From the NCBI RefSeq assembly GCF_026420145.1, contig NZ_JAPMLV010000001.1:1922001-1986000 (forward strand): a stretch of DNA of 64,000 nucleotides, read 5' to 3'. The notes below the pieces were generated by a model that ran no database searches, was not told the origin of the DNA, and was given only the letters and a program-made list of their open reading frames with translations. The DNA is from Enterobacter pseudoroggenkampii. GTDB taxonomy: Bacteria > Pseudomonadota > Gammaproteobacteria > Enterobacterales > Enterobacteriaceae. The position numbers and the translations under genes were made by a program. Shown here in pieces: positions 34,072-43,889 of this stretch. The number at the start of each line of letters is the position of its first letter. Positions within the stretch are counted from its first letter, which is position 1.

Positions 34072-35028
34072 ATGACCGTACAGTCACCCGATTTGATCAG
34101 CGAACTTTTACGCGGCATGCGCCTGTCAGGCGTGAAATACCGGCGCATTGAAGCCAGTGCGCCATTTGGCGTCGCGTTTCATCAGGCTCCCGGCCGGGCG
34201 CAGTTTCATTTTGTGAGCCACGGTAGCGCTCTGCTGCGCATGGAGAGCGGAGCAACGTTCGAACTGAGCGGTGGCGACGCCCTCTTTATTCCCGGCGGGA
34301 ATTCCCATGCCCTGCTCTCTGACGAGCAGGCTCCTCTTACCCCTGTCAACGCCTTTCCGAGCGAGCCTATCTGCAGCTCGGTCTGCGCCATCACCTGCGA
34401 GCCCTGCCCGGAGAGCGAGAACACCCTCATCTTTAGCGGGTGCATGGATTTTGAGCTGGGCGGAATGCAGCCGCTGATCAAGGCAATGCCGGAAGTGATG
34501 ATGGTCAGCCGGTTAATGTCCACCTGGCCGGAGATCCACCCGCTGCTGGCGGCGATGGAGCGGGAGTCCGTGGCGCGTCAGGCCGGGTTTGCCGGGATCC
34601 TTGCGCGACTGGCCGACGTGGTAGCGGCCTTAATTGTGCGCGGCTGGGTTGAAGGCGGCTGTGGTAAAGCCACCGGCTGGGTGCAGGTTTTGCGCGACCC
34701 GCGCCTGAGCCGGGCCATTTACGCCATGCACCAGCAGCCGGGCCTGAACTGGAGCGTCGCGGATCTGGCAAAAGAAGCGGGCACGTCCCGCTCCGTGTTC
34801 GCCGAACGGTTTCTGGCCGCGACGGGAACCACTCCGGCAAAATATCTCAGCGAGCTGAGGATGCGCCTGGCCATCCAGTACATTCGCCATGAAAATCAGC
34901 CGATAGAAACCGTTGCGCTGCGGCTGGGGTACGGCTCTCTGGCGGCATTTAGCCGGGCATTTAAGCGCATTATTGGACATGCGCCGGGCACGCTGCGGGA
35001 AGCCAGCCAGACGCCGGAAGAGGTCTGA
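34072..35028 (+). CDS. AraC-family regulator with cupin domain
   Basis: A 318-residue regulator with an N-terminal cupin sensor domain (RAQFHFVSHGSALLRM, LSGGDALFIPGG) and a C-terminal AraC HTH pair (WSVADLAKEAGTSRSVFAER, RLGYGSLAAFSRAFKRIIG). The domain layout is that of the RclR-like group with AraC_binding_2/cupin_6. Cysteines cluster in the linker (ICSSVCAITCEPCPESE, about 100-116). Such cysteines sense hypochlorous acid in RclR, so a redox role here is possible but not shown. GGAG seven bases upstream supports the ATG. The divergent NepI-like exporter is the probable target. Confidence 0.88.
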   Translation: MTVQSPDLISELLRGMRLSGVKYRRIEASAPFGVAFHQAPGRAQFHFVSHGSALLRMESGATFELSGGDALFIPGGNSHALLSDEQAPLTPVNAFPSEPICSSVCAITCEPCPESENTLIFSGCMDFELGGMQPLIKAMPEVMMVSRLMSTWPEIHPLLAAMERESVARQAGFAGILARLADVVAALIVRGWVEGGCGKATGWVQVLRDPRLSRAIYAMHQQPGLNWSVADLAKEAGTSRSVFAERFLAATGTTPAKYLSELRMRLAIQYIRHENQPIETVALRLGYGSLAAFSRAFKRIIGHAPGTLREASQTPEEV

Positions 35029-35130
35029 CTGGCCAGCAATATTTAACGCGAAGCGGGCAATATTCGTCTAAGGTTTTCAGGTGATTGACAACAGCGGTCA
35101 CGCTGTTTAGTGAAGACAGGAGACGAACTG

Positions 35131-36816
35131 ATGATAAGACCTCGTACACTACGCCCCGCGTTCTTGACCCTTGCGTTAGGCGGCGCGCTGCTCGGCGTAA
35201 CGACATTCGGTTATGCCGACGATAGCCCCGCAGCCCAGACAGCCTCACCCGATATTTTGCTGGGCCCGCTGTTTAATGATGTGCAGAGCGCCAAACTGTT
35301 TCCCGATCAGAAAACCTTTGCGGATGCCGTCCCCAAAACCGACCCGCTGATGATTCTGGCGGACTATAGGATGCAGCACACGCAGTCCAGCTTTGACTTA
35401 CGCCACTTTGTCGAGATGAACTTTACGCTCCCTGCGGAAGGGGAAAAATATGTTCCGCCTGCTGGACAAAGTCTACGTGAGCATATTGACGATCTCTGGC
35501 CCGTACTGACGCGCACCACGGATAAAGCCAGCAACAAATGGGATTCCCTGCTGCCGTTACCCAAACCTTACGTTGTGCCCGGCGGACGTTTCCGCGAGGT
35601 CTACTACTGGGACAGCTATTTCACCATGCTGGGCCTGGCAGAGAGCGATCATTGGGACAAAATCAGCGACATGGTGGATAACTTTGCCTATGAAATTGAC
35701 ACCTTCGGCCACATTCCCAACGGCAACCGCAGCTATTACCTGAGCCGATCCCAGCCGCCGTTCTTCTCGCTGATGGTGGAACTGCTGGCAACGCACGACA
35801 GTGATGCGCTGAAGAAGTATCGTCCGCAGATGGAAAAAGAGTATGCCTACTGGATGGACGGCGTCGACGCCCTTCAGCCGGGTCAGGCCAACAAGCGCGT
35901 GGTGAAGCTGGATGACGGCGCTGTCCTCAACCGCTACTGGGATGACCGCGACACTCCGCGCCCGGAGTCCTGGCTTGACGATGTAAATACTGCCAAAAGT
36001 AACCCTAACCGACCGGCAACCGAAATCTACCGTGATTTGCGTTCCGCCGCGGCCTCGGGATGGGACTTTAGCTCCCGCTGGATGGACGATCCGCAAAAAC
36101 TCGGCACCATCCGGACCACCAGCATTGTCCCCGTGGACCTGAATGCCCTGATGTTCAAAATGGAAAAACTGCTGGCGCGGGCAGCCCAGGAGAGTGGCGA
36201 CGCCGCCAGCGCAAGCAAATACGAGGCGCTGGCCACCGCGCGTCAGAAAGCCATCGAGAGCCACCTGTGGAATGATAAAGAGGGCTGGTACGCGGATTAC
36301 GATCTGAAGAGCAAGAAGGTACGCAATCAGCTCACGGCGGCAGCCCTGTTCCCGCTTTACGTGAAGGCGGCGGCGCAGGATCGTGCCGATAAAGTCGCTG
36401 CGGCAACCTCCTCACGTCTGCTACAGCCGGGCGGAATAGCGACCACCACCGTCAACAGCGGTCAGCAGTGGGATGCGCCAAACGGCTGGGCCCCGCTGCA
36501 ATGGGTGGCGGCGGAAGGGTTGCAGAATTACGGGCAAGAGAAGGTCTCGATGGATGTGACCTGGCGCTTCCTGAAAAACGTTCAGCATACTTATGACCGG
36601 GAAAAGAAACTGGTCGAGAAATACGACGTGTCGACAACCGGTACGGGCGGCGGCGGCGGCGAGTATCCGCTGCAGGACGGCTTCGGCTGGAGCAACGGCG
36701 TGACGCTGAAGATGCTGGATCGGGTCTGCCCGAAAGAGAAACCGTGCGACAGCGTGCCGGAGAATCGGCCTGCCGCGAATGATGAGGTGGCGCCGGTGAA
36801 GGCGACGGCGCAGTAA
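35131..36816 (+). CDS. treA: Periplasmic trehalase TreA
   Basis: Glycoside hydrolase family 37 enzyme, 561 residues, which splits trehalose into two glucose molecules in the periplasm. A Sec signal peptide ends near GYADD. Both trehalase signatures are present: [14 protein letters not shown] (about 149-162) and [10 protein letters not shown] (about 447-456). The glycine-rich [17 protein letters not shown] is near the C-terminus. The ATG at 35131 has AGGAG eight bases upstream; a GTG at 35110 is not favoured. It opens the backbone region that matches E. coli gene order. A REP element follows. Confidence 0.97.
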   Translation: MIRPRTLRPAFLTLALGGALLGVTTFGYADDSPAAQTASPDILLGPLFNDVQSAKLFPDQKTFADAVPKTDPLMILADYRMQHTQSSFDLRHFVEMNFTLPAEGEKYVPPAGQSLREHIDDLWPVLTRTTDKASNKWDSLLPLPKPYVVPGGRFREVYYWDSYFTMLGLAESDHWDKISDMVDNFAYEIDTFGHIPNGNRSYYLSRSQPPFFSLMVELLATHDSDALKKYRPQMEKEYAYWMDGVDALQPGQANKRVVKLDDGAVLNRYWDDRDTPRPESWLDDVNTAKSNPNRPATEIYRDLRSAAASGWDFSSRWMDDPQKLGTIRTTSIVPVDLNALMFKMEKLLARAAQESGDAASASKYEALATARQKAIESHLWNDKEGWYADYDLKSKKVRNQLTAAALFPLYVKAAAQDRADKVAAATSSRLLQPGGIATTTVNSGQQWDAPNGWAPLQWVAAEGLQNYGQEKVSMDVTWRFLKNVQHTYDREKKLVEKYDVSTTGTGGGGGEYPLQDGFGWSNGVTLKMLDRVCPKEKPCDSVPENRPAANDEVAPVKATAQ

Positions 36817-36825
36817 GTGAGTATT

Positions 36826-36857
36826 GCCGGGTGGCGGCTACGCCTTACCCGGCCTAC
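36826..36857. repeat. REP palindrome between treA and the siderophore receptor gene
   Basis: GCCGGGTGGCGGCTACGC paired with a TTACCCGGCCTAC arm, the standard REP form, between two convergent genes. Confidence 0.85.
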
Positions 36858-36880
36858 TTTTTAAACTCACAGGGCTTTGC

Positions 36881-38983
36881 TTAGAAACTGTAACTCGCCC
36901 CTAACTGATACGTTCTGTCGCGCCCAATCCAGCAGTTGGTCGCATCGTAGCAGGTCAGCGTCTCTTTGTTGGTGATGTTCTGCGCGCTGGCCTTAAGCGT
37001 CAGCCCTGCCAGCGAAGGCAGGATTTCGCCCATCCGATAGGATGCCGCCAGATCGTACTGGGTGGTACCGCCCAGCTTACCCGCATCGTTAGCCGGTGAG
37101 ATTTCCATCGGGCCGGTATAGCGCGCCCCCGCCCCCAGCATCAGCCCTTTCAGCGGCGTGTTCTCAAAGGTGTAATCCCCCCAGAGATTGAAGGCATTCT
37201 CCGGCACCTGCGTTGGACGTTTCCCTTTGTACTTATCATCTTCCGTGTTGATCGCGTGGGTGTAGGCATAGTTAGCAATCAGCGTCAGGTTGTCCGTCGG
37301 GCGGCTGATGGCAGACAGCTCAGCCCCTTTGGATTCCACCTCCCCGGTCTGACGATAGTTCAGGAAGCCCGGATCGGAGGTGACGACATTTTTCTGACGG
37401 ATGTTGAACACCGAAGCGGTAAAGGTGGTGGCGTAGTCGGCCAGCAGATATTTCACGCCGCCCTCCACCTGCTTGCTGGTGGTCGGCTTGACGTCTTTCG
37501 CCGCAAGCGTTCCCTTCGGCGACACCGGCGCAAAGCCTTCGGAATAGCTGATAAACGGTGACAGACCATTATCAAAGGCGTAAAGCGCGCCCAGGCGTTT
37601 GGTGACGCGATCCTGAGAGACCCAGTCCTTATCACCGTTTTGCAGATAATTGGTGGTCACGGAGCGATAATCGTCGTAGCGCAGGCTACCCAGCAGATTT
37701 AAGCCCCCCCACTCCACCTGATCCTGCAGGTAGTAGCCGTTCTGCTGATAGCTCAGACGGTTTTTCTGGGCGGTATACAGCCCTAATGCGCTTTCACTGA
37801 TTTGCGAATAGTCAGGATGACGCATATCCATGCCCGGCGTGGTCGACGCGTAACGGTAGTGGAAATGGGAGTTCAGCTTCTGGTAGTCAAACCCGGCCAG
37901 CAGATGGTGTTTCCAGTCGCCCAGCGCCACGGTTTTAGTCACCTGGTTATCGATATTGAAGCTCTGCAGATCTTCATCGGTGGTGTAGGCAAAGCGGTTA
38001 AGCTGATAGACCTCGCTTCCCGTGCCCGTCGCATAGACGCTGCGCTGATGCGTATCGACGTCGAAATAGCGCGCCTTCTGGTTAAAGCCCCAGCCGCTGT
38101 CGAACGCATGTTCAAAGCTGTAGCCCAGCATCCACTGGCGCTGCTTAAATCCGTTCCACTCATCACCGGCATAGTCGCGCTTGCCCGCGTATTTCGAGCG
38201 CAGGTAGGCGAGCGGCAGCGGGTTCGACGGCGTCAGGCTCGGGGAGTTCTGCGCCAGCGCATCCAGAGTCAGGCGGGTTTTGCTGTCGGGTTGCCAGGTG
38301 ACGGACGGGGCAACCAGGTAGTTTTCATACCGGGTGGTGTGCGGCTGATCGTCATTTTCCGTCGCTTTACCCAGCAGACGGTAGTTCCAGTCGCTGTCGG
38401 CGATCTGCCCGGTTGAGTCGAGATACCCCTCTTTCAGATTGCGGTTGCCGGTGTTAAATCCGAATTCGGTTCGCGCTTCTCGCTGTGGCTTTTTACTCTG
38501 GATATTCACCAGCCCGCCCGGCGAGCCGCCGCCGTAGAGAACCGATGAGGGGCCTTTCAGGATATCAACGCTGTCAATCAACAGCGGATCGATGCGGGCT
38601 TTGGTATTGCCGGTGACGTTATAGGGCAGCTGCAGCCCGTTGTAGAACTCCTGGTCGACGGTAAAGCCACGAATTTTATATTCGCTCATGTAGGAGGTAT
38701 TCCCCCGCACCTCGGTTGAGACCCCTGGCGCATAGCGCAGGATTTCATTCACGGAATTCGCATGGCGCTTGTCAATTTCCGGCGCAGAGAGGGTCGTGAT
38801 GACCTGCGGCGTTTTACTTTCAGCAACGGCCGATTTCGTGGCGCTGTTCGTCCAGGCCGGCAGCGCGCTGCCCTGCTCTGCGCCGGTGACGACGATAGTG
38901 GATTCTTCGGCGAATGCCGGAACGTGCAGTGCGAGCGAGACGGCGCCTGCCAGGGCGCATAGCGTAAAACGTGAAGGAGTCAT
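36881..38983 (-). CDS. TonB-dependent siderophore receptor (FoxA/FhuA-like)
   Basis: A 700-residue outer-membrane receptor. The signal peptide (LAGAVSLALHVPAFA) is followed by the TonB box ESTIVVTG, the plug domain (TPQVITTLSAPEIDKRHANS, IRGFTV, LKGPSSVLYGGGSPGGLVN) and a 22-strand barrel ending in LGASYSF. The plug sequence FYNGLQLPYNVTGNTKARID resembles ferrioxamine/hydroxamate receptors (FoxA group), but ligand choice is inference. Two cysteines (CYDATNC) near the C-terminus may form a loop disulfide. A Fur-box-like site lies just upstream. In E. coli another gene (ycgY) occupies this spot between treA and ymgE, so the receptor is probably an insertion. Confidence 0.88.
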   Translation of the reverse strand: MTPSRFTLCALAGAVSLALHVPAFAEESTIVVTGAEQGSALPAWTNSATKSAVAESKTPQVITTLSAPEIDKRHANSVNEILRYAPGVSTEVRGNTSYMSEYKIRGFTVDQEFYNGLQLPYNVTGNTKARIDPLLIDSVDILKGPSSVLYGGGSPGGLVNIQSKKPQREARTEFGFNTGNRNLKEGYLDSTGQIADSDWNYRLLGKATENDDQPHTTRYENYLVAPSVTWQPDSKTRLTLDALAQNSPSLTPSNPLPLAYLRSKYAGKRDYAGDEWNGFKQRQWMLGYSFEHAFDSGWGFNQKARYFDVDTHQRSVYATGTGSEVYQLNRFAYTTDEDLQSFNIDNQVTKTVALGDWKHHLLAGFDYQKLNSHFHYRYASTTPGMDMRHPDYSQISESALGLYTAQKNRLSYQQNGYYLQDQVEWGGLNLLGSLRYDDYRSVTTNYLQNGDKDWVSQDRVTKRLGALYAFDNGLSPFISYSEGFAPVSPKGTLAAKDVKPTTSKQVEGGVKYLLADYATTFTASVFNIRQKNVVTSDPGFLNYRQTGEVESKGAELSAISRPTDNLTLIANYAYTHAINTEDDKYKGKRPTQVPENAFNLWGDYTFENTPLKGLMLGAGARYTGPMEISPANDAGKLGGTTQYDLAASYRMGEILPSLAGLTLKASAQNITNKETLTCYDATNCWIGRDRTYQLGASYSF

Positions 38984-39016
38984 AATGTCGTCTTGTTGTT
39001 AGATGCGATACGGAAC

Positions 39017-39035
39017 GACAATTATTATCATTTAG
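39017..39035 (-). promoter_or_regulatory. Fur box upstream of the siderophore receptor gene
   Basis: Read on the minus strand, CTAAATGATAATAATTGTC matches the 19-bp Fur consensus (GATAATGATAATCATTATC) at 14 positions. It is 34-52 bp upstream of the receptor start, a normal place for iron repression. Confidence 0.75.
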
Positions 39036-39057
39036 ATTAACAAATCAATACGCAGGC

Positions 39058-39087
39058 AAAAAAACGGCCCTCCGCAGAGAGCCGTTT
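39058..39087 (-). terminator. Rho-independent terminator of ymgE
   Basis: Stem AAACGGC...GCCGTTT with an inner CTC/GAG pair, followed on the minus strand by at least six T residues, starting nine bases after the ymgE stop. Confidence 0.85.
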
Positions 39088-39095
39088 ACGTCATG

Positions 39096-39350
39096 TTATG
39101 CTCGTCGCAGTAACCTGAATATGCCCAGCACCACAATGGCGCCCACGACAGCGACCAGAAAACTGTGCAGGTCGAAACCACTTATGTTGCCTCCGAAGCC
39201 AAACATCGTCGCCAGCCAGCCGCCCACAACCGCACCAACGACCCCGAGTACACAGGTCAAAATAAAGCCGCCGCCATCGTTTCCCGGCATGATCAATTTC
39301 GCGATAGCGCCAGCAATAAGACCAAAGATAATCCAGGCGATGATACCCAT
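39096..39350 (-). CDS. ymgE: GlsB/YeaQ/YmgE-family membrane protein
   Basis: An 84-residue inner-membrane protein with three hydrophobic helices and the family signature GLIAGAIAKLIMPG followed by GGGFILTCVLGVVGAVVGGW. The family (transglycosylase-associated) is stress-induced in many bacteria, but its function is not established. GAGGG eight bases upstream supports the ATG. The position between treA and ycgR matches E. coli ymgE. It is divergent from ycgR. Confidence 0.92.
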   Translation of the reverse strand: MGIIAWIIFGLIAGAIAKLIMPGNDGGGFILTCVLGVVGAVVGGWLATMFGFGGNISGFDLHSFLVAVVGAIVVLGIFRLLRRA

Positions 39351-39492
39351 AGCGATGCCCTCTTGCAGGTTTAACGCGTGCGCAGAAAACCTTCTGCACA
39401 GCTAACTTAAGTATAGGTCATCGCCGGAAAACCATTTTCATCTCACCGACTTATCTTTACGTAAACAGGCAAAAAAAACTCACCGGTTTGTA

Positions 39493-39519
39493 TTAAGTTT
39501 CATTGCAGATTGCCGATAA
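39493..39519 (+). promoter_or_regulatory. Sigma-28 (FliA) promoter of ycgR
   Basis: TTAAGTTT, an 11-base spacer and GCCGATAA match the sigma-28 consensus (TAAAGTTT-N11-GCCGATAA) nearly perfectly. The -10 element ends 39 bp before the GTG start of ycgR, which is a known late flagellar gene. Confidence 0.92.
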
Positions 39520-39558
39520 CGCTAAGACAGTCTGTCATCAATCAAGGAGCCATCCGGC

Positions 39559-40290
39559 GTGAGTCATTACAGTGAGCAGTTCCTCAAGCAAAATCCGCTG
39601 GCTGTATTAGGGGTATTACGCGACCTGCAAAAAGGTGAAGTGCCGCTGCGCATCAGCTGGTCGAATAATCAGTTCATCAGCAAGATCCTTGACGCCTCAC
39701 AGGAGCGGCTGGTGATTGATTTAGGCAGTCAGGAGTATGAAAACCGCGCGGCGCTGAAGGCGGAGAATATCGCGGTGATGGCCGAAACGCAGGGCGCCAA
39801 AGTGGAGTTTGTCCTGTCGCGACTGGAACTGAGCGAGTACCAGGGACTCCCTGCTTTTGCTACCCCACTTCCCACCAATCTCTGGTTTGTTCAGCGTCGT
39901 GAATATTTCCGCATTAGCGCTCCGCTTCACCCCGCCTATTTTTGTAAGGCCAAAATGCCGGATAAAAAAGAGATCCGCTTCCGCCTCTTCGATCTGTCAC
40001 TGGGCGGCATGGGTGCGCTGATGGATACGCCGAAACCCGACGGACTGGTAGAAGGCATGCGGTTTACGCAAATTGAACTGGATATGGGGGGCTGGGGTCG
40101 CTTTTATTTCGATGCACAGCTGATTGCCATCAGCGACCGTACCGTTGTGGACAGCAAAAATGAAACCATCACCACCCCGCGTCTGAGCTTCCGCTTCCTG
40201 AACGTCGGGCCCGGTGCAGAGCGTGAGCTTCAGCGCATCATTTATTCGCTGGAGCGGGAGGCGCGGGAACGCGCAAATAAAGTTCTGTAA
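39559..40290 (+). CDS. ycgR: Cyclic-di-GMP flagellar brake protein YcgR
   Basis: A 243-residue PilZ protein. On binding c-di-GMP it interacts with the flagellar motor and slows swimming. The N-terminal YcgR domain (about 1-110) is followed by the PilZ domain with the RxxxR ligand motif in QRREYFRIS and the second motif DLSLGG. The GTG at 39559 with AAGGAG nine bases upstream is the start. A sigma-28 promoter lies just upstream, which places the gene in the flagellar regulon. It is convergent with emtA. Confidence 0.97.
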   Translation: MSHYSEQFLKQNPLAVLGVLRDLQKGEVPLRISWSNNQFISKILDASQERLVIDLGSQEYENRAALKAENIAVMAETQGAKVEFVLSRLELSEYQGLPAFATPLPTNLWFVQRREYFRISAPLHPAYFCKAKMPDKKEIRFRLFDLSLGGMGALMDTPKPDGLVEGMRFTQIELDMGGWGRFYFDAQLIAISDRTVVDSKNETITTPRLSFRFLNVGPGAERELQRIIYSLEREARERANKVL

Positions 40291-40327
40291 GAAAATCGGG
40301 CAGCGTGACCGCCGCCCGTCTGCGGCA

Positions 40328-40939
40328 TTACATGGCATCCATCGCTTTCTGTACTTTCCAGATATAACGAGGCGCCTGTGGTGCCGGGTGATTTTTCGCC
40401 ACATGCTCAAAGAATTCGTCTTTGTCCATGCCGTTAATCTCTTCTATCGCCTCTTTGCGGTCAGAGGAGAAGGTTCTGAGCAACGCGCCGGCACCGTTAA
40501 CGTAAGAGACCACCAGCGCGTACTGCATCACCTCCGGATCCTTAATACCCTTCAGCACGCCGTGCTCCATGATGCTCAGATAGGCCGTGCCCATTGAAAT
40601 GTTACGTTCCGGGTTCTTCAGCTCGCTGGTTGACGGCTGACCGCTCCAGCCCATATAGCGGTAAACTTCTTTCCCCGCCGTTGACGCTTTAAGCTGCATC
40701 AGCCCCACCGCGTTGGATTTGCTGACAAGCGTGGGGTTACCGCCGGACTCCACCGCAATGATCGCCGTGATAAGACGCGGACTGACGCCCCAGGCCTTCC
40801 CGGCTTGTTCACTGATCGGCATCCACTGCATGGCCCGTTTCACCGGCACTTCCGGGTTCCAGGGTGGGTTTTGATAATCATGTTTTGAACTACAGCCAGC
40901 AAGCAACACAATCAAAAAAGCAAACCATCTCAATTTCAC
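40328..40939 (-). CDS. emtA: Endo-specific membrane-bound lytic transglycosylase EmtA (MltE)
   Basis: Outer-membrane lipoprotein of 203 residues that cleaves inside peptidoglycan glycan strands with 1,6-anhydro product formation. The lipobox is LLAGC (Cys16). The catalytic glutamate lies in [10 protein letters not shown], followed by [12 protein letters not shown] and SYVNGAG, the SLT family motifs. The start is a GTG at 40939. It is divergent from ldcA, another murein enzyme gene. Confidence 0.96.
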   Translation of the reverse strand: MKLRWFAFLIVLLAGCSSKHDYQNPPWNPEVPVKRAMQWMPISEQAGKAWGVSPRLITAIIAVESGGNPTLVSKSNAVGLMQLKASTAGKEVYRYMGWSGQPSTSELKNPERNISMGTAYLSIMEHGVLKGIKDPEVMQYALVVSYVNGAGALLRTFSSDRKEAIEEINGMDKDEFFEHVAKNHPAPQAPRYIWKVQKAMDAM

Positions 40940-41046
40940 GTCATCTATCCTTATAGCCGGTCATCGCGGTGCGCCGCCTCTTGAAGCAGGCGTCGTATAC
41001 GCGGCATGATATAGACAATTAGTTTCTCATTCAGCAAGGAATTGCC

Positions 41047-41961
41047 ATGTCTCAGTTTCATCTCATCGCGCCGTCGGGCTACTGCATTAACCAGGACGCG
41101 GCGCAGCGGGGCGTTCAGCGTTTGCTGGAATCGGGTCATCAGGTAGAAAATCAGACGATTATCCCCCGCCGCCAGCAGCGTTTTGCCGGTACAGAAGCGC
41201 AGCGGCTGAATGATATCAACAGCCTGGTGAACCTGAAGGGTGAAAACCGGATTGTGCTGGCGGTGCGCGGCGGATATGGCGCGAGCCGGCTGCTGGAGAG
41301 CATTGACTGGCAGGGTCTGGCGCAGCGCCAGCAGCAGGATCCGCTACTTATATGCGGCCACAGCGATTTCACCGTCATCCAACTCGGGCTGCTGGCGCTA
41401 CATAACGTTACCACCTTCAGCGGCCCGATGCTGGCCGGTAACTTCGGCGCCCCGGAGCTGAATGCGTTTACCATGGAACACTTCTGGCGCGCGCTGCGCA
41501 ATTCCACCTACAGCGTGGAGTGGCAAGGCAATGGGCCGCACTGGGAATGCGAAGGTCAGCTCTGGGGCGGCAACCTGGCGATGCTGGTTTCACTTATCGG
41601 CACGCCGTGGATGCCGCACATCGAGGACGGCATTCTGGTGCTGGAAGATATCAACGAACATCCGTTCCGCGTCGAACGCATGCTGTTGCAGCTCTATCAT
41701 GCCGGTATTCTTGAACGCCAGTCCGCGATTGTGCTGGGCAGCTTCAGCGGTTCTGCGCCGAATGACTATGACGCGGGTTACTCCCTGGAGAGCATGGTTG
41801 AGTTCATTCGCTCGCGGCTGGATATTCCGGTCATCACCGGTCTGGATTTCGGCCATGAGCAGCGCACCGTGACCCTGGCACTGGGGGCACACGCCTCGCT
41901 GATCCACAATGATTCCGGCAGTCGGCTGACCATCAGCGGCCATCCTGTCATAAAGGCATAA
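41047..41961 (+). CDS. ldcA: Murein tetrapeptide L,D-carboxypeptidase LdcA
   Basis: Cytoplasmic Ser peptidase (S66 family), 304 residues. It removes the terminal D-Ala from recycled murein tetrapeptides so that the tripeptide can be reused. The nucleophile Ser lies in ICGHSDFT (about residue 106) after the VRGGYG glycine-rich motif. The Glu/His partners fit ILVLEDINEHPFRVERML and GLDFGHEQRT. It begins MSQFHLIAPSGYC, as in E. coli, and has the E. coli length. Confidence 0.97.
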   Translation: MSQFHLIAPSGYCINQDAAQRGVQRLLESGHQVENQTIIPRRQQRFAGTEAQRLNDINSLVNLKGENRIVLAVRGGYGASRLLESIDWQGLAQRQQQDPLLICGHSDFTVIQLGLLALHNVTTFSGPMLAGNFGAPELNAFTMEHFWRALRNSTYSVEWQGNGPHWECEGQLWGGNLAMLVSLIGTPWMPHIEDGILVLEDINEHPFRVERMLLQLYHAGILERQSAIVLGSFSGSAPNDYDAGYSLESMVEFIRSRLDIPVITGLDFGHEQRTVTLALGAHASLIHNDSGSRLTISGHPVIKA

Positions 41962-42058
41962 AAAAGCCGTTATACCCCCTTAATAAAACGCTGTTGCCGT
42001 CGTTAATATGTTAGGGTTTTAGTAACAGCGTTAACATTGAGGTGGGAGTAAGAGAACA

Positions 42059-43792
42059 TTGGATGCCGCAGCGATAATCAGCCTTTTCATTTTGGGTTCG
42101 GTCCTTGTAACCAGCAGTATTTTATTAAGTTCATTTTCATCGCGTCTCGGCATACCTATTCTTGTCATTTTCCTCGCCATCGGCATGCTGGCCGGCATTG
42201 ATGGCATTGGCGGTATCCCTTTCGATAACTACCCTTTCGCCTACATGGTGAGTAACCTCGCGCTGGCGGTGATCCTACTGGACGGCGGGATGCGCACCCA
42301 GGCGAGCTCCTTCCGTGTGGCCCTGGGGCCCGCGCTGTCGCTCGCCACAGTCGGCGTGCTGATTACCTCCGGCCTCACCGGAATGATGGCCGCGTGGCTT
42401 TTCCATCTCAATATCATGGAAGGTTTGCTGATTGGCGCGATTGTTGGCTCAACCGATGCGGCAGCAGTATTTTCCCTGCTTGGCGGAAAAGGGCTTAACG
42501 AACGCGTGGGCTCCACGCTTGAGATTGAATCCGGCAGTAACGATCCGATGGCGGTGTTTCTCACAATCACGCTTATCGAGATGATCCAGCAGCACGAAAG
42601 CGGGCTGAGCTGGACGTTTGCGTTACATATTCTGCAGCAGTTTGGCCTGGGGATTGTCATCGGCCTGACAGGGGGATATCTGCTCCAGCAGACGATCAAC
42701 CGTATATCGCTTCCTCTGGGGCTTTACCCGCTGCTGGCGCTGAGCGGCGGCATTCTCATTTTTGCCGTCACTACCGCAGTGGACGGCAGCGGCATTCTCG
42801 CCGTCTACCTCTGCGGGTTCCTGATGGGCAACCGCCCTATTCGTAACCGGCATGCCATTTTGCAGAACTTCGACGGTCTGGCCTGGCTGGCGCAGATCGG
42901 CATGTTTCTGGTGCTGGGTCTTCTGGTTACGCCATCGGACCTGCTGCCGATCGCCGTTCCGGCGCTGCTGCTCTCTGCATGGATGATCTTCTTTGCCCGT
43001 CCGCTGTCGGTATTTGCAGGCCTGCTGCCGTTTCGTGGCTTCAACCTGCGCGAGCGGATCTTCATCAGCTGGGTGGGCCTGCGCGGCGCGGTGCCGATTA
43101 TCCTTGCGGTGTTCCCGATGATGGCCGGTCTGGATAACGCGCGGCTGTTCTTTAACGTGGCGTTCTTCGTGGTGCTGATTTCGCTGCTGTTCCAGGGAAC
43201 CTCGCTCGGGTGGGCGGCTAAAAAAGCCAAAGTGGTGGTCCCTCCCGTGGGCTGGCCGGTCTCCCGCGTGGGGCTCGACATTCATCCGGAGAACCCGTGG
43301 GAACAGTTCGTCTATCAGCTGAGCGCCGACAAATGGTGCGTGGGGGCTTCACTGCGCGATTTGCACATGCCGGCCGAAACGCGCATTGCCGCTCTGTTCC
43401 GCGACAACGTTCTGCTGCACCCCACCGGCAGCACCCGCCTGCGCGAAGGGGATATTCTCTGCGTGATTGGCCGCGAGCGCGACCTGCCCGCGCTGGGCAA
43501 ACTGTTCAGCCAGTCGCCTCCGGTGGCGCTGGATCAGCGTTTCTTCGGCGATTTTATTCTGGAAGCCAGCGCCAGGTTTGCCGATGTCGCGCTGATCTAC
43601 GGCCTGGATGAAGGTGCTGAAGACGGAGATAACCAGCAAACGCTGGGCGAAATCATCCAGCAGCGGCTTGGCGCTGCCCCGGTCGTGGGAGACCAGGTGG
43701 AGTTTGCCGGGATGATCTGGACGGTTGCCGAAAAAGAAGATAACGCGGTGCGGAAAGTCGGTTTGAGGCCGATGGAAGAGGAAGCGGAGTAG
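42059..43792 (+). CDS. cvrA: Cation/proton antiporter CvrA (NhaP2)
   Basis: CPA1-family K+(Na+)/H+ antiporter, 577 residues. About 12-13 membrane helices (residues 5-390) contain [20 protein letters not shown] and [10 protein letters not shown], the ion-binding Asp motifs. The cytoplasmic C-terminus has a TrkA-C-like domain ([20 protein letters not shown] followed by [14 protein letters not shown]) and a CorC-type tail. The start is a TTG at 42059 (TTG GAT GCC), which gives [10 protein letters not shown] as in E. coli; GGGAG and AAGAG lie upstream. No ATG in the right frame gives the conserved N-terminus. Confidence 0.96.
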   Translation: MDAAAIISLFILGSVLVTSSILLSSFSSRLGIPILVIFLAIGMLAGIDGIGGIPFDNYPFAYMVSNLALAVILLDGGMRTQASSFRVALGPALSLATVGVLITSGLTGMMAAWLFHLNIMEGLLIGAIVGSTDAAAVFSLLGGKGLNERVGSTLEIESGSNDPMAVFLTITLIEMIQQHESGLSWTFALHILQQFGLGIVIGLTGGYLLQQTINRISLPLGLYPLLALSGGILIFAVTTAVDGSGILAVYLCGFLMGNRPIRNRHAILQNFDGLAWLAQIGMFLVLGLLVTPSDLLPIAVPALLLSAWMIFFARPLSVFAGLLPFRGFNLRERIFISWVGLRGAVPIILAVFPMMAGLDNARLFFNVAFFVVLISLLFQGTSLGWAAKKAKVVVPPVGWPVSRVGLDIHPENPWEQFVYQLSADKWCVGASLRDLHMPAETRIAALFRDNVLLHPTGSTRLREGDILCVIGRERDLPALGKLFSQSPPVALDQRFFGDFILEASARFADVALIYGLDEGAEDGDNQQTLGEIIQQRLGAAPVVGDQVEFAGMIWTVAEKEDNAVRKVGLRPMEEEAE

Positions 43793-43802
43793 CGGTTTTT
43801 TT

Positions 43803-43878
43803 GCCGGGTGGCGGCTTCGCCTTACCCGGCCTACAAAACCCTCGAACGTAGGTCGGGTAAGCGTTAGCGCCACCCGAC
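43803..43878. repeat. Pair of inverted REP units (BIME) after cvrA
   Basis: Two head-to-head REP palindromes, 43803-43833 and 43848-43878, separated by about 14 bases, between the convergent cvrA and dadX genes. Confidence 0.88.
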
Positions 43879-43889
43879 ACAAACATTCG

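Noticed and set aside
39091..39399. 102-codon minus-strand ORF overlapping ymgE
   Set aside because: It is an out-of-frame shadow; the 84-residue frame has the complete YmgE family signature.
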